Below are positions 55,658-64,000 of a DNA stretch of 64,000 bases, one piece after another; positions within the stretch are counted from its first letter, which is position 1; the number at the start of each line of letters is the position of its first letter. Source of the stretch: Arthrobacter sp. PAMC 25486 (GTDB taxonomy: Bacteria > Actinomycetota > Actinomycetes > Actinomycetales > Micrococcaceae); NCBI RefSeq assembly GCF_000785535.1, contig NZ_CP007595.1, positions 4,114,439-4,178,438 of the forward strand. The letters run 5' to 3'. The notes under the pieces are model-generated. The model ran no database searches, was not told the origin of the DNA, and worked only from the letters and a program-made list of their open reading frames with translations. Made by a program: the position numbers and the translations under genes.

Positions 55658-57427
55658 TTAAATCCAGCTGGGCAGCCACATGTGCAGGCGCCAGTACTCG
55701 GTGGGGATGACCTCTGCCGCCCAAATCGGGTAGAAGAAGGCGCTGAGGGCCACGGCCGACGCCAGGAACAGTCCCACGATGACGGCCCCCTGCTGGCGCC
55801 GCCACGGCGGATCGCCGACCTTGCCCAGCACCATGCCCAACACCATGACGATAGCAAGGATCATGAAGGGTTCGTACGCGATGGCGTAGAAGAAGAAGAT
55901 GGTGCGTTCCGGGTAGAACAGCCACGGCACAAAGCCCGCGGCAAAACCGGCCAGAATGGCCCCGGCCCGCCAGTCGCGCCTGGCGACCCACACACCAATC
56001 AGGACCAGGATTGCGAGGGAGCCTCCCCACCAGATCAGCGGGTTGCCCAGGCTGGTGATGGCTGCCGTGCACTTGTCGACGGTGCAGCCGCCGTCGCCGT
56101 TTTCGTAGTTCTCCACATAGAAGGAGGTAGGCCTGCCCATGACAAACCAGGACCAGGCGTTGGCCTTGTACGGGTGGTCCGAGGCCAACCCCGTGTGGAA
56201 GTTGAAGGCGGTGGAATGGTAGTGCCACAGGGACCGCAAGGAGTCCGGAACCCAGCCCCACGTGGTGGACGGGTTCTCTGTGGCCCAGTTCCTGTCGTAG
56301 GCGTCGTTGGAGCGGAACCAACCGGTCCATGACGCAAGGTAGGTGGCCGCGGCGACGGGCACCATGCTGATAAACGCGGCAATGCCGTCCTTGCCGACGG
56401 TTCCCAACACCCAGTACTTGATGCCGGCAATGCGGCGGGCATTCATGTCCCAGATGACACTCATCAGGCCAAAGACGGCAAGGAAGAACAGGCCGGACCA
56501 TTTGGTGCCAATGCACAGGCCCAGGGCCACGCCCGCGGCCAGGCGCCACCAGCGGATCCCCAGCCAGGGCCCGTACAGCAGCGCTTTGGCGCGAACTTTT
56601 CCATCCGCCGCGGCGAGGGATGACAGCCTGGCCGCCAGCCGCCGTCGTCCATCATCACGGTCCATGAGCAGGGCGCCAAAGCCCAACAGTGCAAAGAACA
56701 TCACGAAGATGTCCAGCAGCGAGGTGCGGGACTGGACGATGGCGTGCCCGTCAACGGCGAAGAGCAGCCCGGCAGTGGCCCCCAGCAGCGTGGAGCGGAA
56801 CATTTTTTGGGCGATCAGGGCAAGGATGAAGATGGACAGGGTTCCCACGAGGGCCGCGGAAAAGCGCCAGCCAAACGTGCTGTCGGGGCCGAAAAGCCAC
56901 ATGCCGAAGGCGATCATCCACTTGCCCACGGGCGGGTGAACCACGTATTCGGCGGTGTTTTCAAGGCTGGTGAAGATGCCCTGGTTGAAGAGGTCGTTGG
57001 CCTTCTCAGCCCAGTTGCGCTCGTAGCCGCTCTGCAAGTAGCTGTAGGCGTCCTTGACGTAGTACGTCTCGTCGAAGATCAGTGATGGCGGCTGGCCCAG
57101 GCGCACAAAGCGCAACGCTCCGCCGATCAGTGCGGTCAGGGCCGGGGCGAGCCAGAACCACAGGCGCAGGCTGGCGGGCGCCTTGGAAATCCCCAGGCGG
57201 GCGGTCAGGGCGGTGCGGGTGAATGCCTGAGCCGGGTCCTGCACCCAACGGGAGCCTTGACGCACCGTGCGGCGGGCATGCCGGGACGTTGCCGCCGGAT
57301 GGCCGGGGGCAGGCTCGGCAGCGCTGAAAGCAGGCTCGGCAGCGCCGGAGGCGGGTTCGGGGGAGGGGCCGGGCGCTGCCGGGACGGTGTCGATGGCTGG
57401 GGGTTGCACGGTGTCAATGCTACCCAA
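55658..57427 (-). CDS. Dolichyl-phosphate-mannose--protein mannosyltransferase (PMT)
   Basis: This integral membrane GT39 enzyme of about 589 residues has roughly 11 helices and moves mannose from polyprenyl phosphate to Ser/Thr of exported proteins. The catalytic acidic pair is in IFDETYYVKDAYSYL (about residues 117-131), followed by VHPPVGKWMIAFG. The C-terminus ends in the family-like WRLHMWLPSWI. TTG 57427 or GTG 57409 are the only starts close to the divergent rsmI gene; neither has a ribosome binding site. The 36-base gap to rsmI is a conserved actinobacterial pairing (Rv1002c/Rv1003). Confidence 0.92.
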   Translation of the reverse strand: MGSIDTVQPPAIDTVPAAPGPSPEPASGAAEPAFSAAEPAPGHPAATSRHARRTVRQGSRWVQDPAQAFTRTALTARLGISKAPASLRLWFWLAPALTALIGGALRFVRLGQPPSLIFDETYYVKDAYSYLQSGYERNWAEKANDLFNQGIFTSLENTAEYVVHPPVGKWMIAFGMWLFGPDSTFGWRFSAALVGTLSIFILALIAQKMFRSTLLGATAGLLFAVDGHAIVQSRTSLLDIFVMFFALLGFGALLMDRDDGRRRLAARLSSLAAADGKVRAKALLYGPWLGIRWWRLAAGVALGLCIGTKWSGLFFLAVFGLMSVIWDMNARRIAGIKYWVLGTVGKDGIAAFISMVPVAAATYLASWTGWFRSNDAYDRNWATENPSTTWGWVPDSLRSLWHYHSTAFNFHTGLASDHPYKANAWSWFVMGRPTSFYVENYENGDGGCTVDKCTAAITSLGNPLIWWGGSLAILVLIGVWVARRDWRAGAILAGFAAGFVPWLFYPERTIFFFYAIAYEPFMILAIVMVLGMVLGKVGDPPWRRQQGAVIVGLFLASAVALSAFFYPIWAAEVIPTEYWRLHMWLPSWI

Positions 57428-57463
57428 GTGGGACGGGAAGCCGCGGCCCACTACGCTGGAGAC

Positions 57464-58399
57464 ATGGAAGATGACTTTGGCCCGGATCCGGACAGCGCAC
57501 ACGACGAAGACGGCCTGGCCGAAGAACCCCTTGATGCGAGCCTGGCCCCAGCCACCGCGCCGGGGGAGGGCTACATTATTTTGGCTGCCACGCCCATTGG
57601 CAACATGGGAGATGCCAGCGCTCGCCTCATCGCCTGGCTGGGGGCTGCCGACATCGTTGCCGCCGAGGACACCCGCCGGCTGCACCGCCTCGTCACCAGC
57701 CTGGGCGTCAAGGTGGGCGGGCAGATCATCAGCTACCACGAGCACAATGAGGCCACTAAGACTGCAGAGTTGCTGACCCAGGTCCAGACCGGCAAGGTCC
57801 TGCTGATGGTGACCGACGCCGGCATGCCGTCCGTCTCCGATCCTGGTTTCCGGCTCGTGGCGGGCGCCGTTGAAGCAGGGGTTCGAGTCACGGCGGCACC
57901 CGGGCCGTCGGCCGTGCTGACGGCGCTGGCACTGTCGGGGCTGCCCACCGACAGATTTTGTTTTGAGGGATTCCTGCCGCGCAAGTCGGGGGAGCGGGCT
58001 GCCCGGCTGCACGAACTGGCGGTGGAAAAGCGCACCATGGTGTTCTTTGAGGCGCCGCACCGACTCGAAGCCATGCTGCGTGCGCTGCACACGGCGTTTG
58101 GGCCCGCCCGCCCGGCCGCCGTGTGCCGGGAATTGACCAAGACGTATGAGGAAGTGGTTCGAAAGCCGCTGTCAGGTCTGCTGGAATGGGCCGAGGCCAC
58201 GCAGATTCGCGGTGAGATTGCCATTGTCGTTGGTGGCGCACCGGACGCTGACCCCGGCACACCCGAAGACCAGGTGGCAGCCGTGAACGAACTCATCGCC
58301 CAGGGCATGCGACTGAAGGAAGCGGTGGCGGTGATCGCCCACGACGTCCACGTCAGCAAGCGTGAGCTGTACAGCGCGGTTCTGGCCGCCCGCAGCTAG
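57464..58399 (+). CDS. rsmI: 16S rRNA (cytidine(1402)-2'-O)-methyltransferase
   Basis: This 311-residue methyltransferase modifies C1402 in the ribosomal decoding centre. It starts with an acidic extension of about 25 residues, then IILAATPIGNMGDASARL, VAAEDTRRLHRL, and VTDAGMPSVSDPGFRLV. The later AAPGPSAVLTALALSGLP and GFLPRKSGER segments are typical of RsmI. ATG 57464 has TGGAG unusually close (two bases). It is divergent from PMT and ends before a strong hairpin. Confidence 0.95.
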   Translation: MEDDFGPDPDSAHDEDGLAEEPLDASLAPATAPGEGYIILAATPIGNMGDASARLIAWLGAADIVAAEDTRRLHRLVTSLGVKVGGQIISYHEHNEATKTAELLTQVQTGKVLLMVTDAGMPSVSDPGFRLVAGAVEAGVRVTAAPGPSAVLTALALSGLPTDRFCFEGFLPRKSGERAARLHELAVEKRTMVFFEAPHRLEAMLRALHTAFGPARPAAVCRELTKTYEEVVRKPLSGLLEWAEATQIRGEIAIVVGGAPDADPGTPEDQVAAVNELIAQGMRLKEAVAVIAHDVHVSKRELYSAVLAARS

Positions 58400-58446
58400 T
58401 TTTTGCAGGGTCCTGGTTCGGATTGTTTATGCTCCGCACCGGGACG

Positions 58447-58470
58447 GGCATGGCGCAGTGGCGCCATGCC
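58447..58470. terminator. Hairpin terminator after rsmI
   Basis: GGCATGGCGC and GCGCCATGCC form perfect 10-bp arms around AGTG, 47 bases after the rsmI stop. No T-run follows. Confidence 0.7.
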
Positions 58471-58752
58471 TGCCCTCACGCTTGCGCTTAAGTTTGCCCG
58501 AGCACAATCATGCTCGACACAGGAACGGTACGAAGCGCATCATGCCTATGGGGGGCCGCCGTGCTGTTCCTGCACCGGCCCTGAGCCGCCCCGAGATTGT
58601 CCACGCCGCCATCAGCTGTACAAGTGCACAGTGAAACCCATGACGACAGTGCGGGCAAGGCTAGACACTGTTGTTCGCTGAGAACTACCGTGAACAGGAA
58701 CACACCCTGCGCCGCCAGCCTTGCACTGCGGCACCCGATATGAGGAGTCATC
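58471..58752 (+). other. Gene-free leader of the aldehyde dehydrogenase gene
   Basis: These 282 bases after the rsmI hairpin show no supportable gene and no clear repeat. They should contain the promoter of the downstream dehydrogenase; I see no unambiguous -35/-10 pair. GAGGAG at 58742-58747 is that gene's ribosome binding site. Confidence 0.4.
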
Positions 58753-60240
58753 ATGACCGTGAGCGCTGCCATGGACGTCAACGAACGCGAAATTGCCTTG
58801 CTGGCCAGCATCCCCACCGGGCTGCTCATCAACGGTGAGTGGCGGCCGGCCGCCTCCGGGCAGACCTTCTCCGTGGAGGATCCCGCCACCGGAAAGGTGC
58901 TGCTGGAAGTGGCCGACGCCGGAGCCCAAGATGGTGCCGACGCCCTGGACGCCGCTGTGGCCGCCCAAGACGGGTGGGCCGCAACGGCTCCCCGTGAACG
59001 TGCCGAGATTCTGCGCCGTGCCTTTGACCTGGTCATGGCCCGCGCCGACGACTTTGCCCTGCTCATGACCCTTGAAATGGGCAAGCCGCTGGCCGAAGCC
59101 ATGGGCGAGGTCAAATACGGCGCCGAGTTCCTGCGCTGGTTCTCCGAGGAAACCTCACGCTCCTTCGGGCGCTACTCGTCCAACCCCGAAGGCACCCAGC
59201 AGATCCTGGTCCAGAAGAAGCCGGTGGGCCCGTGCCTGCTGATCACCCCGTGGAACTTCCCACTTGCCATGGCCACCCGGAAGATCGCCCCGGCCATCGC
59301 CGCAGGCTGCACCATGGTTTTGAAGCCCGCCAACCTGACCCCGCTGACCAGCCACCTCTTCGCCCAGGTCCTCATCGAGGCCGGCCTGCCCGCCGGCGTG
59401 CTGAACGTCGTCTCCACCTCCGACGCCGGCGGCGTCACCGGTCCGCTGATCCAGGACAGCCGCCTGCGCAAGCTCTCCTTCACCGGATCCACCCCGGTGG
59501 GCAAGCGTCTCCTGGCCGACGCCTCCACCAACGTCCTGCGCACCTCCATGGAACTGGGCGGCAATGCCCCGTTCCTGGTCTTCGAAGACGCCGACCTTGA
59601 CGCCGCCGTCGACGGTGCCATGGCCGCCAAGCTGCGCAACATGGGTGAGGCCTGCACAGCAGCCAACCGCTTCCTCGTGCACGAATCCGTGGCCGGTGAA
59701 TTCGCCACGAAGTTCGCCGCCAAGATGGCCGCCATGACGCTGGGCCGCGGCACCGACCCGGACACCACGGTTGGCCCACTGATCGATGCCAAGAGCCGCG
59801 ACAAGGTCCACTCGCTCGTCTCCGACGCAGTGGCCGACGGTGCCACCGCCATCACCGGCGGCGCCCACGCCGAAGGCGCGGGCTACTTCTACCAGCCCAC
59901 CGTCCTGGCGGGCGTGGAGCCCGGTGCCCGCATCCTGGCCGAGGAGATCTTCGGCCCGGTGGCCCCGATCGTCACGTTCAAGAATGAGGACGAGGCAGTA
60001 GCCCTGGCCAACGACACCGAATACGGCCTGGTCGCCTACGTCTTCACGAAAGACCACAACCGCGGCCTGCGCATGGCCAACCGCATCGAAACCGGCATGA
60101 TGGGCCTGAACGCCGGCGTCATCTCCAACGCCGCCGCGCCGTTTGGCGGCGTCAAGCAGTCCGGCCTGGGCCGCGAGGGCAGCCTTGAGGGCATCGAGGA
60201 ATACCAGTACACCCAGTACATCGGCTTCCCCGCCCCGTAA
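58753..60240 (+). CDS. gabD: NAD(P)-dependent succinate-semialdehyde dehydrogenase type
   Basis: This 495-residue aldehyde dehydrogenase is closest to the succinate-semialdehyde group, which oxidises succinate semialdehyde to succinate. Visible features are LITPWNFPLAMATRKIAPAI, the Glu motif MELGGNAPFLVFEDADLD and the catalytic Cys in MGEACTAANRF (about residue 301). The AEEIFGPVAPI block, EYGLVAYVF and the terminal FGGVKQSGLGREG are also present. Length is normal. ATG 58753 has GAGGAG five bases upstream. No aminotransferase or regulator is adjacent, so a GABA pathway role is not proven. Confidence 0.9.
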   Translation: MTVSAAMDVNEREIALLASIPTGLLINGEWRPAASGQTFSVEDPATGKVLLEVADAGAQDGADALDAAVAAQDGWAATAPRERAEILRRAFDLVMARADDFALLMTLEMGKPLAEAMGEVKYGAEFLRWFSEETSRSFGRYSSNPEGTQQILVQKKPVGPCLLITPWNFPLAMATRKIAPAIAAGCTMVLKPANLTPLTSHLFAQVLIEAGLPAGVLNVVSTSDAGGVTGPLIQDSRLRKLSFTGSTPVGKRLLADASTNVLRTSMELGGNAPFLVFEDADLDAAVDGAMAAKLRNMGEACTAANRFLVHESVAGEFATKFAAKMAAMTLGRGTDPDTTVGPLIDAKSRDKVHSLVSDAVADGATAITGGAHAEGAGYFYQPTVLAGVEPGARILAEEIFGPVAPIVTFKNEDEAVALANDTEYGLVAYVFTKDHNRGLRMANRIETGMMGLNAGVISNAAAPFGGVKQSGLGREGSLEGIEEYQYTQYIGFPAP

Positions 60241-60299
60241 CTGCTTCACCCTCGCCGCTGGTCGATCTTGTCGAGATCCAGGTTTCGACGCGCCCCGCC

Positions 60300-60392
60300 G
60301 ATCGAGACTGCAGCTATGGCGATGATTTAGCCGAAATCATCGCCATAGCTGCAGTTTGGAATCCTGTATCGCCTTTTCTGCAGTCTCGAATC
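60300..60392. repeat. CTGCAGATATGGCGAT palindrome locus 3
   Basis: CTGCAGCTATGGCGATGAT at 60308-60326 begins a perfect palindrome with 21-bp arms ending at 60354, with a five-base loop AGCCG. A further inverted half-site, TATCGCCTTTTCTGCAGTCT, lies at 60367-60386 and is followed by CGAATC. It sits between the convergent dehydrogenase and TgpA genes. Outer bases ATCGAGA and TTTGGAATCC match the other two loci. The rest of the gap shows nothing. Confidence 0.93.
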
Positions 60393-60471
60393 CGCCGACG
60401 CGCAATCGAGAACGGGCACCAGGGTTTCACCAGGCCCGGCGGAGGGTGTTCGGGCCTGGCCAGCGGGTCTC

Positions 60472-63012
60472 TCACAGGCTCGACTTGTGGGAGGATGTCG
60501 GCAACAACGACGCCGGAGCAACCGTTGCACGCAGCCGCCGCCACGGTGGGGCTGATGATTGGAAACGGGCCACCAGGTGTTCCACGGCCTCGGCCAGCTC
60601 TTCCAACTCCGCCAGTTCCTCCAATTCGGCCAGCTTCTCCAGTTCTTCCGACGCATCCAGCCCTTCGGAACCGGAACCGGAACCGGAACCGGAACCGGAA
60701 CCATTCCCGGCCCCGGCTTCGAGACCGGCCCCGGCCCCGCGCCCGGGTCTGGCCGAAGTCGAAGCTGAAGCCGGGGCCCAGGCCGGCGCGCCCCCGTAGA
60801 CACTGCGTTCATAGGAGTGCAGCACGAGCTCCAGCCCGGGGGGCGACGTGGTGCCCAGGAATCCGGCAATGGCCGCTGCCTGCAGGGCCGGGGTCAGCGC
60901 CGGGTCCACAACGTAGCCGTGGTCGACGGCCGTGGCCAAGACCTCACGCCACGCAACCACGGCAGGGAAGACGCCCGGGCCGGGTGTGCGCACCTGTGCC
61001 AGCCGGCGCTGTCGGAGGGACCAGCGGACCACGGCCGGGATCGCCAGCACAAACAGTGCCAGGAGCACCCACCCTGTCCCCGCCAGCCAGCGGGCCGCGT
61101 TGATTTCACCGGGATCGGCTCCCGAAGCTGCGCCAGCTGTTGTGGCCGGGGCGGTCGTCGCGGCCGTGGATGCGCCCTGGTTGGCGCCGGTGGGATTGGC
61201 CTCCGGTGCTGGTGCGGGGGCGGCATCGTCCTGCGCATAGTCGGGGATGAAGCCGCGGGACGGGGTTGGTTCGAAGGGCACCCAGCCCAGGCCCTCAAAG
61301 TACAGTTCGGGCCAGGCATGGGCGTCGCGGCCGGTGACCTCATAGCCGCGCCACACAACGCCGTCGGCTCCGGTCTCATCGAGCGAGGAATCCTTGCTGC
61401 CTGCGGTATAGCCCACGGCAATGCGTGAAGGGATGCCAACCTCCCGCGCCATGACGGCCATGGCGGCCGAGAAGTGCACGCAATAGCCGCTCTTTTGTTC
61501 CAGGAAGTCGGCTAGCACGCCCATGCCCGAGCCGTCGTACCCCTCAACCACGGGGGTGCTGAGGCTGTAGCTGAACTCGTCGGAACGCAGGTAGTCCTGG
61601 ATCGCCATGGCCTTGCCGTACGGTGAGGGTGCAGCGGCGGTGACGGAGTCCGCCGTGCTGGCAACGATGTCCGGCACATCCTTGGGCAGCTGCGAAAACA
61701 CGGGATCCAAATCTGCCCGCGGCGGCGCGGTGGCATTGGCCAGGATCTGCGGCGTCAGCACGGGCATCTCGCTGCTCACCAGGTAGCTTCGCCCGGCCGT
61801 GGTGCTGTTTTGGGACTTGATGGTTTCGGTGGAGGGGTTCCAGAGCCACGTGCCGGGCAGCTGCTGCACGGAGGTGACCGACAGCGGCGCGGGCAGCCAC
61901 TCATCGCCGACGCCGGGAACGCTGATCCTGGTCTCGATCGTGGCGCGCGGCAGGGACGGCGACGGACCCGCCGCCGGGGCCAGGCCGCTCAGGGACGAGT
62001 CCAGGCCGTCCGGCAGCGGCGAGGGCTCCCAGATTTTGCCGCTGAAATTCTCCAGCGTGGTCAGGCGCATATACGGCGCCTCGGTCGCGGTGGTGCGGTA
62101 CCGCAGGGACACCCGGCTGGATTGTCCGCGCAGGTCATCGCCCAGGGACAGCATCGGATCCAGCGAACCACCACTGCCGGTGCCGTAAAGATGGGCGCCC
62201 TGCGGATACAGCCCCTGCGTGAAGCCGGGCATGGCCTGGGTGGCCAGTGTCATCAGAAGCACGACGGCGGCCCCCAGTGCCGCTGCCTTGCCCAGCACCC
62301 CGCTGGCTACTTTGGGCGTGTCTGTGCGCAGTTTGCCGTCGGGCGCGTACCAGCGGGCACAGCCCAGGATCAGCAGGAAGCCTGCCGCGGCCGCCACAAA
62401 GGAGGAGCCGGAGATCCCGGTGCTGGTGGTCAGGGCGCCCGGGAGCAGGATCAGCACGAGCCCCAGCGAACTGGCGGCGGGCATGGCCACCGTGATGGCC
62501 AGGGTGTCGATCAGCAGCGCGGCAAAGCCCAGCCCCGCGCTGAGCAGAAAATGCATGGACACGTGCGACGGCACCGGTGCCACGTTCGAGGTGATGACCG
62601 TTGAGGCGTGGGAGGCAAGGTCCAGCGCCTGGGACACGGTGGTGAGTGTGGGAAAGACGCCCAGGATCGCCGTGCCGGGGAAGTATACGAACGTCAGCGC
62701 CATGAACCAGCCCGCCAGCGCTCCGAGCGGGGCGAAGGGGCCCAGCGCCGGATGGCGCCGCATGAGGGCAGGGACCAGCAGCGTCCCGCCAACCACGACG
62801 GCGGCCTGCACCAACCAGCGCATGTCCCGGATCACCCCGCCCAGGCCCATGGACGTGACCATGACGGCGGCAAAGATGGCAACGGCCAGGACCCACCGGG
62901 CAGGCCCCGTCACTGGGGTGCCCAAAATCCTGCGCGGCGAGCGGCGCGGTGCCGGCCCTGCGCCGTCGTGCGTGGGGCCGGGGGGAGCGGGGGTGTGCAG
63001 CACACGGCTCAC
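60472..63012 (-). CDS. TgpA-type transglutaminase-like membrane protein (DUF3488)
   Basis: This 846-residue protein has about six N-terminal transmembrane helices, an extracellular transglutaminase-like domain, another helix and a cytoplasmic tail. The catalytic Cys is in SGYCVHFSAAM (about residue 510) and the His in GRDAHAWPEL (about 566); the third position is Glu in PFEPTP instead of the usual Asp, a variant I have seen in actinobacteria. The GTG start at 63012 overlaps the DUF58 stop (GTGA), so the pair is coupled. The C-terminal tail has a Gly-Ser run and a Leu/Glu heptad stretch. The likely process is wall or surface-protein maintenance. Confidence 0.9.
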   Translation of the reverse strand: MSRVLHTPAPPGPTHDGAGPAPRRSPRRILGTPVTGPARWVLAVAIFAAVMVTSMGLGGVIRDMRWLVQAAVVVGGTLLVPALMRRHPALGPFAPLGALAGWFMALTFVYFPGTAILGVFPTLTTVSQALDLASHASTVITSNVAPVPSHVSMHFLLSAGLGFAALLIDTLAITVAMPAASSLGLVLILLPGALTTSTGISGSSFVAAAAGFLLILGCARWYAPDGKLRTDTPKVASGVLGKAAALGAAVVLLMTLATQAMPGFTQGLYPQGAHLYGTGSGGSLDPMLSLGDDLRGQSSRVSLRYRTTATEAPYMRLTTLENFSGKIWEPSPLPDGLDSSLSGLAPAAGPSPSLPRATIETRISVPGVGDEWLPAPLSVTSVQQLPGTWLWNPSTETIKSQNSTTAGRSYLVSSEMPVLTPQILANATAPPRADLDPVFSQLPKDVPDIVASTADSVTAAAPSPYGKAMAIQDYLRSDEFSYSLSTPVVEGYDGSGMGVLADFLEQKSGYCVHFSAAMAVMAREVGIPSRIAVGYTAGSKDSSLDETGADGVVWRGYEVTGRDAHAWPELYFEGLGWVPFEPTPSRGFIPDYAQDDAAPAPAPEANPTGANQGASTAATTAPATTAGAASGADPGEINAARWLAGTGWVLLALFVLAIPAVVRWSLRQRRLAQVRTPGPGVFPAVVAWREVLATAVDHGYVVDPALTPALQAAAIAGFLGTTSPPGLELVLHSYERSVYGGAPAWAPASASTSARPGRGAGAGLEAGAGNGSGSGSGSGSGSEGLDASEELEKLAELEELAELEELAEAVEHLVARFQSSAPPWRRLRATVAPASLLPTSSHKSSL
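60667..60702 (-). repeat. Hexanucleotide repeat (GGAACC)6 coding for Gly-Ser
   Basis: Six exact GGAACC units encode the (GS)n run in the TgpA tail on the minus strand. It is immediately followed, in coding order, by 9- and 15-bp repeats that encode the Glu/Leu heptads. Copy-number change would alter linker length by two residues per unit without a frameshift. Confidence 0.93.
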
Positions 63013-64000
63013 GGCAGCGTCCCTCCCGTTGCGGCGAATTCGTCCAGGGCGATCCAGGCGTCGAGCAGGGCCGTGTTGGGTGTCATGGCCGTGGCACGCC
63101 AGCCGGCGCGGCGCAGGATCAGCAGCGCCGGTGCGGCCTGGGCGGGGTCCTGGCAGAGCAGGAGGGCGTAGGCCCCGTGGGCGTGCGTGGTTTCGGAGCT
63201 GCCGGCGAGGAGGAACGCCTCGGCCTCGCTCAGCAAACCGACGACGGCGAGCAGCGGCCCCTGGCGCTCGCCGCCATGCAGCTTTTGTGCCAGTGCGGCG
63301 GGCAGAGTCGCGTCGGCGGGTCCGGCCAGTTCCAGCGCGGCCAGGCCGGCGGCAACGTCGAACATGCCGTGGGGACCGGAGAACTCCTCGCAAGCCGGGT
63401 CAACGGCGGAGGCGGAACTGAGGAAGGCGGGCTCGCCGCGGTGGTCGAGGATGTGCAGGGTGTAGTCCAGCTCCAACAGGTGGGTGGCGATGGAGACGGC
63501 GGCAACGATGGCTGTTTCAAAGGCCGGTGTGGTCACCAGATCGGGCAGGCCGACCGTGCTGCGCCCGGCAATCTGAAACCGTTCCATGCTCCGGCCGGGG
63601 TCGCCGAACGCCAGATGGCGCCTGTCAAGGAACAAGGCGGCCTCCGGTGTGGCCACCGATTCCTCCGCCCGCACCATGAGCTTTCCCTGCCGGGCGGTGA
63701 CGGGCCAGTGCACCCGGCGCAACGGATCGCCATAACGGTATTCGCGGGTCATGACATCGTCCTGGCGGGCCTGGGCCAGTTCGCGTGTGCTGTGCGTGCC
63801 GTCCCTGCCCCGGCCGTCGGTGAGCGAAATGGCGGGCAGGTCCACGGCGGCAGGGGCAATGGTGAGGTGGTCGCCGTCGTCCATTCCCCGCTGCAGGAAC
63901 GCCACACCAAAGGGGTCGCCAAAACTGCCCCGCAGCGGGCCAACCGTGAACACGCCGCGATGGGCGGGGTGCAGCGTGTAGTGGTAATCGCTGCGCAGGC
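63009..64000 (-). CDS. DUF58 domain-containing protein, partial
   Basis: At least 330 codons are present; the gene starts beyond the right edge. It contains the DUF58 core YRYGDPLRRVHWPVTARQGKL and MVRAEESVATPEAALFLD, following GVFTVGPLRGSFGDPFGV. The C-terminal part is a poorly conserved vWA-like region. DUF58, TgpA and usually a MoxR ATPase form a conserved set; the MoxR gene would be expected just outside the window. Its stop overlaps the TgpA start. Confidence 0.9.
   Translation of the reverse strand, partial: LRSDYHYTLHPAHRGVFTVGPLRGSFGDPFGVAFLQRGMDDGDHLTIAPAAVDLPAISLTDGRGRDGTHSTRELAQARQDDVMTREYRYGDPLRRVHWPVTARQGKLMVRAEESVATPEAALFLDRRHLAFGDPGRSMERFQIAGRSTVGLPDLVTTPAFETAIVAAVSIATHLLELDYTLHILDHRGEPAFLSSASAVDPACEEFSGPHGMFDVAAGLAALELAGPADATLPAALAQKLHGGERQGPLLAVVGLLSEAEAFLLAGSSETTHAHGAYALLLCQDPAQAAPALLILRRAGWRATAMTPNTALLDAWIALDEFAATGGTLP

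Noticed and set aside
61810-62604. Gly/Gln/His-rich open frame opposite the TgpA gene
   Set aside because: Its composition is that of the reverse strand of a GC-rich gene, and the TgpA frame carries the catalytic motifs.

Overview
The window looks like chromosome from a high-GC actinomycete of the Micrococcaceae, most like Arthrobacter. The pointers are a mycothiol S-conjugate amidase tail at the left edge, a WhiB regulator, LytR-CpsA-Psr and FemAB wall enzymes, and several families found mainly in actinobacteria (DUF3499, DUF4245, DUF5719, TIGR03089, TIGR01906). GTG and TTG starts and ATGA/GTGA stop-start overlaps are frequent. No rRNA, tRNA, CRISPR array or complete transposase gene was seen. 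Comparisons with gene order in mycobacteria are from memory, not from a search.

Positions 1-10.9 kb hold mca, a small membrane protein and a DUF255 thioredoxin-domain protein. A MacA/MacB-like export operon and a GNAT acetyltransferase follow, then hemolysin III, a cis-prenyltransferase, a YoaK-type membrane protein and a PIN-PhoH ATPase. The order mca / small protein / DUF255 / hemolysin III / cis-prenyltransferase recalls M. tuberculosis Rv1082-Rv1086, here with the export operon and acetyltransferase placed inside it. Positions 10.9-20.3 kb hold an unknown protein, a prepilin peptidase, a CitA/CitB-like two-component system facing a CitMHS citrate transporter, a NUDIX hydrolase, and a TetR-MFS drug-efflux pair with a clear operator.

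Positions 20.3-20.8 kb are gene-free and very repeat-rich: three copies of an 18-bp repeat, a long palindromic terminator, and a 163-bp MITE-like element inserted into one arm of another hairpin. Next come fumC, a beta-carbonic anhydrase, a DUF4245 protein and divergent glpX.

Positions 25-45 kb are mostly cell-envelope genes: FemAB, manA, an LCP ligase, purE/purK, GtrA, TIGR03089, WhiB, a very large glycosyltransferase, DUF5719, a degenerate metallopeptidase, DUF3499 and Trm112. After these come ahcY, a metallo-beta-lactamase-fold hydrolase and two tandem L,D-transpeptidases. Positions 45-51 kb hold RDD and SpoIIM membrane proteins, an AbiEi/DUF559-like protein, an SGNH hydrolase and a TIGR01906 membrane protein.

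Positions 51.2-55.6 kb form a small island of a Wzz/BY-kinase, a low-molecular-weight tyrosine phosphatase, a signal peptidase and an HprK-PqqD fusion, preceded by an AT-rich stretch. The window ends with a protein mannosyltransferase divergent from rsmI, an aldehyde dehydrogenase of the succinate-semialdehyde type, and a TgpA transglutaminase / DUF58 pair.

The most unusual non-coding signal is a dispersed family of half-sites with the core CTGCAGATATGGCGAT. It occurs as perfect or near-perfect palindromes plus extra half-sites in three separate intergenic regions (about 24.9, 47.6 and 60.3 kb).
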